Below, in pieces: positions 7,353-12,622 of a stretch of 12,622 bases of DNA. The stretch's first letter is position 1. Every line of letters starts with the position of its first letter. Source of the DNA: DASUFH01 sp036274645 (GTDB lineage Bacteria > Acidobacteriota > Terriglobia > 20CM-2-55-15); the NCBI GenBank assembly GCA_036274645.1, contig DASUFH010000131.1, positions 1-12,622 on the forward strand. The letters run 5' to 3'. The position numbers and the translations under genes were made by a program. A model generated the notes under the pieces. That model was given only the letters and a program-made list of their open reading frames with translations. It was not told the DNA's origin and ran no database searches.

Positions 7353-7838
7353 ATGACGATCTGGAATAAGTCCTTGTCCAGTTACATCCGGTTTGCCGCC
7401 CCGGTCGCGCTGCTGATTCTGCTGGTCGGCATTCTCCGGCTGACGCTTTCGCTCGCCGGACAGCCGGACAGCTCAACTCACTGGCTGAGCATGACGGCCA
7501 TCATGTTTTTCGGCGTTGTTTATCTCGGAATCCGCGTTGGGACCAGCGGACTTGGAAGCTATAAACACCTGCTTGCGGTCATCGCCGTCCCCAACACCGC
7601 GCTGCACGCGGTGGCCATCGCTGGAATCGTCATCGGGATCCTGACGGGCCACGACAATGTCTTCACTGCCCCTGAATACGCCTTCGGCGGCAACGGCCGA
7701 ACGTGGACGCACGCCGCGTCTCACGCCACCCTGGGCCTCGTCGCCGGCGGCGTGGTCAACTGGATCGTCGCGTGCCTGTTTCTCTTCCTGGCCCGCCTGT
7801 TCGGCGGCCGCAAGGCCAGAGCCGCATCGCGCGCGTAG
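7353..7838 (+). CDS. Small four-helix membrane protein of unknown function
   Basis: A 161-residue hydrophobic protein that I do not recognise. Four membrane segments can be seen at about 12-34, 45-63, 72-97 and 124-150, with a basic C-terminal tail (GGRKARAASRA). Several histidines lie at or near helix ends (H43, H71, H85, H100, H120, H124) and could bind metal or haem, but there is no clear CxxCH or other cofactor motif. The start is the ATG at 7353, preceded by AGGA at about 6-nt spacing; the frame runs open further upstream through the DGPF gene. It lies between DGPF and VOC genes, so it is probably co-transcribed as a member of the ECF42 regulon. Its placement suggests that the module has an envelope component. 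Confidence 0.85.
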   Translation: MTIWNKSLSSYIRFAAPVALLILLVGILRLTLSLAGQPDSSTHWLSMTAIMFFGVVYLGIRVGTSGLGSYKHLLAVIAVPNTALHAVAIAGIVIGILTGHDNVFTAPEYAFGGNGRTWTHAASHATLGLVAGGVVNWIVACLFLFLARLFGGRKARAASRA

Positions 7839-7867
7839 AGCTTCAATCAGTTCGTTTCGGAGGACTC

Positions 7868-8281
7868 ATGAAAGGAATCAACGTCTATCTCACATTCGAT
7901 GGCGCCTGCCGCGACGCGATGCAGTTCTACAAGGAATGCCTCGGCGGCGAACTCCACATCGCGCCGTTTTCCGACGCCCCGCACGAATTCCCTCCCGAGC
8001 AGCGGAATCACGTGATGCACGCGGCCCTCAACTGGGGCCCCCATGTGCTGATGGCTTCCGACGCCATGCCTGGAGGGCCGGTGCAGAACGGCAATAATTA
8101 TTCGGTCTGCATCCAGTGCGAAAGCCTCGACGAGATCGAACGCTTTTTCGCGGCGCTCAGCGCCGGCGGGACCGCGGCCATGCCGCTGCAGGACACCTTC
8201 TGGGGAGCGCGCTTCGGCATGTTGCGCGACCGGTTCGGCATTCAGTGGATGCTGAATTTCGAAAAGCCCAAACAGGGCTGA
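7868..8281 (+). CDS. VOC family protein (PhnB-like)
   Basis: A 137-residue protein of the vicinal oxygen chelate superfamily, PhnB/3-demethylubiquinone methyltransferase-like branch. It has the opening strand and helix (INVYLTFDGACRDAMQFYKE, residues 4-23), the central strand region around VLMASD, and the diagnostic end DRFGIQWMLNF (121-131). PhnB-like members are mostly of unknown reaction; some VOC relatives are glyoxalases or antibiotic-binding proteins, and nothing here shows which. The ATG at 7868 is set by GGAGGA (7859-7864), 3 nt upstream. VOC genes are common companions of ECF42 and DGPF genes, so this fits a shared regulon. Confidence 0.9.
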   Translation: MKGINVYLTFDGACRDAMQFYKECLGGELHIAPFSDAPHEFPPEQRNHVMHAALNWGPHVLMASDAMPGGPVQNGNNYSVCIQCESLDEIERFFAALSAGGTAAMPLQDTFWGARFGMLRDRFGIQWMLNFEKPKQG

Positions 8282-8294
8282 GGGCGGAGGGTAC

Positions 8295-8657
8295 ATGCGT
8301 TACGTCGATGGCTATGTTCTCCCCATTCCGACAAAACACCTCGCGGCCTACCGGCGCATGGCGCTGAAGGCCGCCAAAATCTGGCGCGAACACGGCGCGC
8401 TCGACTACTGCGAGTGCGCCGGCGACGATCTGGATGTTTCCTGGGGCGTCCCGTTCCCGAAACTCGTGCGCAAGAAACCGGACGAAACCGTGATTTTCGC
8501 CTGGGTCGTTTTCAAATCACGCGCTCATCGCAACCGTGTCAACGCGGCGGTCATGAAAGATCCCCGACTGGCGGCGATGGGGAATGCGAAAACGATGCCG
8601 TTCAATCCGGAGCGCATGACTTACGGTGGATTCCGGACGATCGTGGGCAAACGGTAA
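8295..8657 (+). CDS. DUF1428 family protein (YbaA-like)
   Basis: A 120-residue protein of the DUF1428/YbaA family, a small alpha-beta (dimeric ferredoxin-like) domain of unknown activity. The N-terminus MRYVDGYVLPIPTKHLAAYR is very close to family members, and the core FAWVVFKSRAHRNRVN and the end FNPERMTYGGFRTIV also match. The gene is 13 nt behind the VOC gene, with GGAGG just before the ATG, and is the last in the plus-strand run. It converges on panC. The gap contains a palindromic repeat that could end transcription from both sides. Its place beside DGPF and VOC genes suggests that it belongs to the ECF42 regulon. Confidence 0.93.
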   Translation: MRYVDGYVLPIPTKHLAAYRRMALKAAKIWREHGALDYCECAGDDLDVSWGVPFPKLVRKKPDETVIFAWVVFKSRAHRNRVNAAVMKDPRLAAMGNAKTMPFNPERMTYGGFRTIVGKR

Positions 8658-8680
8658 GGCGACAAGAATTCAGTCCGAAA

Positions 8681-8708
8681 CAGGGGTCGGTCATAGACCG
8701 ACCCCTAC
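8681..8708. repeat. Palindromic repeat copy between convergent genes
   Basis: A perfect 11-bp stem (8682-8692 with 8696-8706) around a 3-nt loop ATA. The arms read AGGGGTCGGTC and GACCGACCCCT, a variant of the TGTAGGGGCGGTC family with an extra T. On the minus strand its GTAGGGG shares one base with the TAG stop of panC (8708-8710). There is no U-rich tail, so it is a repeat rather than a standard terminator, but it could stop or protect transcripts from both sides. Confidence 0.85.
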
Positions 8709-9553
8709 TAGCAGCCAACGTTGTCGATCAGGCGTGTGGCGCCAATACGAATCGCGGCGGCAATCCGCGCCGGTCTCACGATCTCGACCATCGGCTGGAT
8801 CTCCCCAGGGTCCACGACTTCCACATACTCCACCTGAATGAGCGCGCTGGTGGCGAGGATATCCAACGCGACCGCTTTCACCACGGCGGACCGTGTTTCC
8901 CCGTCTTCAATCGCGCGGCGGGCGGCTTCGAGCGCCTGATAGAGGAGCGGCGCGGCGGCGCGCTCCAACGGAGAGAGATACACGTTGCGGGAACTGATGG
9001 CCAGGCCGTCCGGCTCGCGAACCGTGGGCACGGGAACAACTTCAACCGGCATGTTCAGATCCGTCACCATGCGCCGGATCACCGCCAACTGCTGGAAATC
9101 CTTCTCGCCAAAATACGCGCGGTCTGCCCGGGCAATATTGAAGAGCTTCGCAACAACGGTCGCCACCCCTTGAAAATGACCCGGGCGGAATTTTCCGCAC
9201 AGATGCGCGCCCACGCGCGGGGAATCCACGAACGTCAGGGCCGGTACGGGATACATTTCGCCGGCGTCCGGCGCAAAGACCCAGTCGGCGCCCTCGCGTT
9301 CACAAACGTCCAGATCGCGCTCCAGCGTTCGCGGATAACGTCTGAAATCTTCGGCGGGCCCGAACTGGAGGGGATTGACGAAAATCGTGACAAGCACGGC
9401 GCCGCAGTCGGCCCGGGCTCTTTCGATGAGTTTCGCGTGCCCGATATGAAGCGCGCCCATCGTCGGCACAAGGCCGACAAGCTTTCCCGCCCGCCGGGCG
9501 GCGGCGACCCTGGCCCGCACCTCCGCAATGCGCCCGAGGACGACGGGTTTCAA
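8708..9553 (-). CDS. panC: Pantothenate synthetase
   Basis: Joins pantoate and beta-alanine with ATP to form pantothenate, in the cytoplasm, on the route to coenzyme A. The 281-residue length is normal. The signature PTMGALHIGH (30-39) holds the nucleotide-binding HIGH motif. FVNPLQFGPAEDFRRYPR, the GKFRPGHFQGVATVVAKLF pantoate-binding block, YFGEKDFQQL and the REPDGLAISSRN loop (KMSKS-like) follow in order. The start is a TTG (9551-9553) that overlaps the panB stop as TTGA, with GAAGAAG shortly upstream. Translation is probably coupled to panB. The stop abuts a palindromic repeat. The identification is firm; the TTG start is likely. Confidence 0.97.
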   Translation of the reverse strand: MKPVVLGRIAEVRARVAAARRAGKLVGLVPTMGALHIGHAKLIERARADCGAVLVTIFVNPLQFGPAEDFRRYPRTLERDLDVCEREGADWVFAPDAGEMYPVPALTFVDSPRVGAHLCGKFRPGHFQGVATVVAKLFNIARADRAYFGEKDFQQLAVIRRMVTDLNMPVEVVPVPTVREPDGLAISSRNVYLSPLERAAAPLLYQALEAARRAIEDGETRSAVVKAVALDILATSALIQVEYVEVVDPGEIQPMVEIVRPARIAAAIRIGATRLIDNVGC

Positions 9554-10359
9554 GACTTCTTCGGCTCCCCGGAGGGCGCCGGGGGAAATCGGCCCGCGCG
9601 CACATCCGCAATGTAGGCCTCGGCGGCGCTGGTCATCGCTTCGCCGAGTTTCGCGTACTGGCGGGCAAACGGCGGACTCGGCCCATCGACCAGGCCGAAT
9701 ACGTCATGACTGACGAGGACCTGGCCATCACAATACGGCCCCGCGCCGATCCCGATCGTGGGAATCGTGAGGCTCGCGCTCACCTGACGGCCCAGTTCCG
9801 CGGGTATGGATTCGAGGACAACGGCGGCAGCTCCCGCCTCCTCAATGGCCTTCGCGTCCGCCATCAGCCCGGCGGCCGCCTTTTCGTCCCGGCCCTGCGG
9901 ACGGAATCCGCCGAGCGCATGCACGGATTGCGGCGTCAGTCCCAGATGTCCGACCACCGGGATGCCGATCTGGGTTAACCGCTCCACAACCGGCGCCATC
10001 GGCCGGCCGCCTTCAATCTTGACCGCGGCCGCGCCTCCCTCCTGTATGAACCGCCCGGCATTACGGACCGCGTCTTCCAGCGAAGCGTGATAGGTCAGAA
10101 ACGGCATGTCGCCCACCACGATCGCGCGCTTCGCGCCCCGGCTCACCGCGGCCGTGTGGTGGATCATCATGTCGAGCGTGACCGGAATCGTCGTATCGAA
10201 GCCCAGGACGACCATGCCGGCCGAATCGCCCACCAGGATCACGTCGATGCCGGCGCGATCGAGGAATCGCGCCATGCTGAAGTCATACGCCGTCAATACC
10301 GTGATCTTCTCGCCACGGGTTTTCATCTGGCGAAGGTCGGGAATACGCAACGGTTTCAT
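9550..10359 (-). CDS. panB: 3-methyl-2-oxobutanoate hydroxymethyltransferase
   Basis: Adds a hydroxymethyl group from methylenetetrahydrofolate to alpha-ketoisovalerate, giving ketopantoate, the first committed step of pantothenate synthesis. The protein is 269 residues from ATG 10359. LTAYDFSMARFLDRAGID and GDSAGMVVLG (44-53) open the barrel. Metal and substrate ligands D45, D84 (VGDMPF) and E116 (KIEGG) and the catalytic-type E183 (VLESIPAELG) are present, as is the IGIGAGPYCDGQVLV block. The frame stays open for 21 more codons upstream (to 10422), but homology starts at MKPLRIPDLRQMK. No clear Shine-Dalgarno sequence is seen. It is first of the panB-panC pair with a 4-nt overlap. panE and panD are not in the window. 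Confidence 0.97.
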   Translation of the reverse strand: MKPLRIPDLRQMKTRGEKITVLTAYDFSMARFLDRAGIDVILVGDSAGMVVLGFDTTIPVTLDMMIHHTAAVSRGAKRAIVVGDMPFLTYHASLEDAVRNAGRFIQEGGAAAVKIEGGRPMAPVVERLTQIGIPVVGHLGLTPQSVHALGGFRPQGRDEKAAAGLMADAKAIEEAGAAAVVLESIPAELGRQVSASLTIPTIGIGAGPYCDGQVLVSHDVFGLVDGPSPPFARQYAKLGEAMTSAAEAYIADVRAGRFPPAPSGEPKKS

Positions 10360-10424
10360 CGCGAAAAGAGTACCATGCCGCGCCGGACCGCTCCCATCCG
10401 CGACCGGCCGTTGCCCCTTCAACC

Positions 10425-10475
10425 AATGGGCGGGTTGATTCCCCCTGATGCAGGGGCGGTCTATGGCCGCCCATT
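10425..10475. repeat. Nested palindrome containing a repeat-family copy
   Basis: An outer 9-bp pair, AATGGGCGG (10425-10433) and CCGCCCATT (10467-10475), encloses an inner hairpin CCCCTG-ATG-CAGGGG (10442-10456). The right half, 10449-10473, is a copy of the dispersed repeat (TGCAGGGGCGGTC then TATGGCCGCCCA). It begins 14 nt past the 3' end of the GYF/pilin-like gene and lies upstream of panB, where it may act as a terminator or as an mRNA 3'-end stabiliser. Confidence 0.75.
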
Positions 10476-10489
10476 CCCGAAAAGCTTAT

Positions 10490-11254
10490 TTAATTCGACG
10501 GTAATCCTGCCTGACCTGCGGGCGCCAGCAGCGGATCGAACGAAAATCGAACGACTCCGTCCGGCGTGCTGTAGTAGCCAAAGCGGCCGGTGTTCGAGGT
10601 AGTCGGACGCGCCTCGGCCGTATAGTCGCCTCCGTCGGCGATGACCGAATAGCTATAGCCCGATATCGACGGATCGAGAAAGCGCCTGTCGAGCAAACCT
10701 GCGCTGACCAACCCTTCGAGGTCGCCGTAGTTTCCTCCGGTCGTCGACAGGTAGGTGACCTCCGCCGTATTGATCGTTCTCAGGTTCGCCACCGCGGCCG
10801 ACTCGTTCGCGGCCTGCCGGGAACGCAGGAGACTCGGAATCGCGATCGCTGCGATGATCAGGATGACCGGAATGATCGCAAGACTGATATACCCCATGAT
10901 CAGCCCCGCCAGAGCCATGCCTTCGCCCTTCAGCTGCCCCATGCTCTTCCGGATGTTGCCGCGCGAGATGTGACCGAGAATGATCGCGGGAACGCCGGCA
11001 AGGACCGAAAGGATTGTCAGCGAAAGAATGCCGAGGACGAGACTGCCGATCGCCTTACCATCGGTTGGCGCCGGCCCGGTCAGAGATGGCGGCGCCGCCA
11101 AATCCGGAAACTCGCCAATTGGTTTCCATTCACTGGAGTTTTCGGAGCGCGCCAGGGACCGCGCGTCGACGCGCCCATCCGCAATCCACTGTTTGATCTG
11201 TTCCGCCGGAGCCGGTCCATACTCCTTGCCGTCCCCACCAAGCACTCTATACAT
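10490..11254 (-). CDS. GYF_2 - DUF4190 - type IV pilin-like chimeric membrane protein
   Basis: A 254-residue protein with three parts. Residues 1-53 form a GYF_2 domain (KEYGP, QWIADGRV, EWKPIGEFP), a small putative protein-interaction module. Residues about 67-125 resemble DUF4190, with two membrane segments (GSLVLGILSLTILSVLAGVPAII; EGMALAGLIMGYI). Residues about 124-150 copy the conserved helix of type IV pilins (AAIAIPSLLRSRQAAN), followed by ANLRTINTAEVTYLS and a globular end typical of a pilin head. The prepilin peptidase site (G before FTLIE) is absent, so the pilin-like part should stay anchored. The start ATG 11254 has GGAG (11263-11266) at 8-nt spacing. A second GYF_2 gene and a DUF4013 gene lie next to it. 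The function is unknown. Confidence 0.82.
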   Translation of the reverse strand: MYRVLGGDGKEYGPAPAEQIKQWIADGRVDARSLARSENSSEWKPIGEFPDLAAPPSLTGPAPTDGKAIGSLVLGILSLTILSVLAGVPAIILGHISRGNIRKSMGQLKGEGMALAGLIMGYISLAIIPVILIIAAIAIPSLLRSRQAANESAAVANLRTINTAEVTYLSTTGGNYGDLEGLVSAGLLDRRFLDPSISGYSYSVIADGGDYTAEARPTTSNTGRFGYYSTPDGVVRFSFDPLLAPAGQAGLPSN

Positions 11255-11274
11255 GTCGTGATCTCCGTCGCGGA

Positions 11275-11303
11275 AGGATAGGCAGTTTGGCCGGCCGGGG
11301 CAA
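11275..11303 (-). promoter_or_regulatory. Candidate promoter of the GYF/pilin-like gene
   Basis: Read leftwards, TTGCCC (11298-11303) and TATCCT (11275-11280) are separated by 17 nt and match the sigma-70 consensus at four of six positions each. A start near 11268 would leave a short leader holding the GGAG ribosome site. This is suggestive only. Confidence 0.4.
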
Positions 11304-11305
11304 TG

Positions 11306-11335
11306 CTAAACCGCCAACTGCTAAACCGCCAACTG
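11306..11335. repeat. Two exact tandem 15-bp units
   Basis: CTAAACCGCCAACTG occurs twice head to tail (11306-11320 and 11321-11335) with no mismatch. The end of the second unit plus GCC is the inverse of GGCAGTTTGG at 11281-11290 apart from one base, so a loose hairpin is possible. It lies just upstream of the candidate promoter of the GYF/pilin-like gene. Confidence 0.85.
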
Positions 11336-11365
11336 CCAGAAACTCTTCTTCCCTTCCTGCCTGCT

Positions 11366-11465
11366 TGTAGGGGCGGTCTCTGACCGCCCAACGTTTCAGG
11401 GTGACTTTCTGTTAAATCAGAGAGGTCCACTCCGAAAGGCTGGGCGACCATAGACCGCCCCTACA
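11366..11465. repeat. Inverted doublet of the palindromic repeat
   Basis: Two 25-nt copies face each other across 50 nt: 11366-11390 (TGTAGGGGCGGTC, TCT, GACCGCCCA) and 11441-11465, whose reverse complement agrees at 22 of 25 positions. The first copy has a perfect 8-bp stem (11371-11378 with 11382-11389). The arrangement is like a BIME/REP doublet. The stop codon of the DUF4013 gene (11461-11463) lies inside the second copy. Confidence 0.88.
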
Positions 11466-12156
11466 CAGACTTCAAGGGAATCGGCGCGCCTCCTCGCTCG
11501 AGGTACAGTTCGTAGAGCTGATAGTGAAGGTGATAATTGGCGAAAAAGACCACTGCCGACGCAACGTAAATGCCCACACAGAACATGGCCAGGCCGGCCA
11601 ACATCACAAACGGCATCGTCACCAGAAGGAACAGCATCGCCAGAAGCAACTCCACCCAGACCAGCCTCAGGAAATCCTGAACAAAGGAAAAGGAGAACGC
11701 CGGGACAAAGTCCTGCATCAGCCCGGCGCGAAGCGTCATGGGCATCACAATGATGTTCACGGCAATGGCCAGAACGAGAAACGCTCCAGCAAAACCGAAG
11801 ATGACGACGAAGAAGCCCGCGGGCATCTCCGGCTCCCCTCCCGGACGCATGAACGGGATCCACAACGCCATCATGATCCACACGGCAATCGGCACGAGCA
11901 TCAGCGGCAGGCTCCCGACGATCGAAACAATGAAGGGCCACACGCCGCGGGAAAGATAGTTACCCAACCGCTGGATATCGAAATCCACGACGACGTTCGC
12001 CCCGTAGCGATGCTTGGCCTCGATGGTTTCGTAGAGATATCCGAGGAGCGTCATCTGTCCCGCAATGGGGACGAACTGGCAGAGAGCGGCGATCAGCACG
12101 TTGTTGATCCACTTCGGACTCTCGAAGGCAAACCGGTACGCCTGAAAATACTGCAT
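11461..12156 (-). CDS. DUF4013-like polytopic membrane protein
   Basis: A 231-residue integral membrane protein. The N-terminus (FAFESPKWINNVLIAALCQFVPIAGQMTLLGYLYE) and the following IQRLGNYLSRGVWPFIVSIVGSLP match the pattern of DUF4013: an amphipathic lead-in, a first helix pair, a loop with a D-rich patch, then further long helices. About five or six membrane segments are visible. The function of the family is unknown. The start at ATG 12156 is chosen because the family pattern begins there and GAGGGGAC lies about 10 nt upstream; the frame stays open to 12240. The TAG stop falls inside a palindromic repeat. It sits between two GYF_2 genes and transcribes away from the second, which suggests a shared envelope role, but this is inference. 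Confidence 0.8.
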   Translation of the reverse strand: MQYFQAYRFAFESPKWINNVLIAALCQFVPIAGQMTLLGYLYETIEAKHRYGANVVVDFDIQRLGNYLSRGVWPFIVSIVGSLPLMLVPIAVWIMMALWIPFMRPGGEPEMPAGFFVVIFGFAGAFLVLAIAVNIIVMPMTLRAGLMQDFVPAFSFSFVQDFLRLVWVELLLAMLFLLVTMPFVMLAGLAMFCVGIYVASAVVFFANYHLHYQLYELYLERGGAPIPLKSV

Positions 12157-12264
12157 GTGGACGAAGTCCCCTCGAATGCAAGTTCCGCGCCGACAATGTA
12201 TCCGAACGACCGCGGTTAGAACAGGTCGATCAGCGAACAAACCTCCGATGACCGCAGATCAACC

Positions 12265-12293
12265 TTGACTGGGAAGGTCGCTTCCTGCATCGT
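12265..12293 (+). promoter_or_regulatory. Weak candidate promoter with palindromic spacer
   Basis: TTGACT (12265-12270, five of six matches to TTGACA) is followed after 17 nt by CATCGT (12288-12293, a poor -10). The spacer contains the perfect palindrome GGAAG-GTCG-CTTCC (12272-12285), which could be an operator. It would serve the GYF_2 gene that starts at 12314. Confidence 0.25.
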
Positions 12294-12313
12294 ATCCGCG
12301 AATTTTCTAAGCC

Positions 12314-12622
12314 ATGTCTATGTATAAAATTCTGGGAACTGACGGCAAAGAATACGGTCCGGCCGATGTGGACCAGATCCGGCGGTGGATGGCCGAGGGA
12401 CGGATCAACCGCGAAACGCTCTTGCGGCGGGAAGGCGAGTCGAGCTGGATCCCGCTATCCAACATTCCGGAGCTCGCAGCGACTGCGATGGGACCGCCGG
12501 CGTATCTGCCCGGCAGTATGTCCGCGGCCGATCAGGTGAACGCGCCCGCCATTGCGCTGATGGTCACCGCGGCTGTTGGGTTCGCGCTGCAGGTCATCGG
12601 CATTGTGGCGAACATGGCTGGA
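12314..12622 (+). CDS. GYF_2 domain membrane protein, 3'-truncated by window edge
   Basis: The first 103 residues of a second GYF_2 protein; the frame is open to the last base of the window. Residues about 3-56 (MYKILGTDGKEYGP, QIRRWMAEGRI, SSWIPLSNIPELAA) are about half identical to the N-terminal domain of the protein at 10490-11254 (28 of 54 positions), so the two are paralogues in this domain. A Pro/Ala linker follows (about 57-78), then the beginning of a membrane segment (about 79-102, APAIALMVTAAVGFALQVIGIVA). This second part does not resemble DUF4190 or the pilin helix. Either ATG 12314 or ATG 12320 could be the start; the second lines up with the paralogue. No Shine-Dalgarno sequence is visible. 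It diverges from the DUF4013 gene across 157 bp. Confidence 0.85.
   Translation, partial: MSMYKILGTDGKEYGPADVDQIRRWMAEGRINRETLLRREGESSWIPLSNIPELAATAMGPPAYLPGSMSAADQVNAPAIALMVTAAVGFALQVIGIVANMAG

Noticed and set aside
8682..8706. Intrinsic terminator between DUF1428 and panC
   Set aside because: The stem is strong but there is no U tract on either strand and the sequence belongs to a dispersed repeat family; kept as a repeat that may have terminator-like effect.
8414..9616. A 400-codon plus-strand frame running from DUF1428 across panC
   Set aside because: It covers the DUF1428 gene out of frame and panC on the opposite strand, both with clear family motifs; the translation is low in hydrophobic residues and rich in R, G and P.
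5591..11465. CRISPR array, because a short palindromic sequence recurs
   Set aside because: The copies are kilobases apart, in both orientations and without regular spacers.
11524..12219. A 231-codon plus-strand frame rich in His, Lys, Arg and Gln
   Set aside because: The composition is just the complement of hydrophobic codons of the DUF4013 membrane protein on the other strand.

Overview
This is a GC-rich bacterial chromosomal segment of compact, ordinary-looking genes. It holds twelve protein genes, two of them cut by the window edges, and no tRNA, rRNA, CRISPR array, transposase or phage gene. The best guess for the source is a soil-type Acidobacteriota (Solibacter/Bryobacter-like). This is an inference from three things: GYF_2 proteins fused to DUF4190 and pilin-like segments, a secreted glycoside hydrolase pair beside L-fuconate dehydratase, and short GC-rich palindromic repeats between genes. 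Planctomycetota or another soil phylum cannot be excluded.

Sugar region (1-4674). The 3' part of an L-fuconate dehydratase gene (+) runs into a convergent two-gene operon (-). That operon encodes an exported GH31 alpha-glycosidase followed by an exported six-hairpin (MGH1-like) glycosidase. The two convergent stop codons share a single CTAG. Together the genes suggest breakdown of plant or microbial polysaccharide outside the cytoplasm and oxidation of a deoxy sugar inside it.

Region 4675-5593. The divergent gap contains a large near-perfect inverted repeat (43-nt arms). It is followed by bpt, the leucyl-transferase of the bacterial N-degron pathway.

ECF42 module (5628-8657). An ECF42-type sigma factor with a long C-terminal extension (-) diverges from four tightly packed genes (+): a DGPF/YCII protein, a small four-helix membrane protein, a VOC/PhnB-like protein and a DUF1428 protein. 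The 74-bp gap carries the TGTCGA motif expected for ECF42 promoters. The reverse complement of the same six bases can serve as the -35 of a housekeeping promoter that would give a leaderless sigma mRNA.

Pantothenate region (8708-10359, -). panB and panC overlap at TTGA and make pantothenate, the coenzyme A precursor.

Envelope region (10490-12622). A GYF_2-DUF4190-pilin-like chimera (-), a DUF4013 polytopic membrane protein (-) and the start of a second GYF_2 membrane protein (+) form a cluster of unknown function. This cluster is the least explained part of the window.

A dispersed palindromic repeat (core TGTAGGGGCGGTC) occurs at least five times, always at or beside the 3' end of a gene. 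Several copies supply or touch the stop codon.
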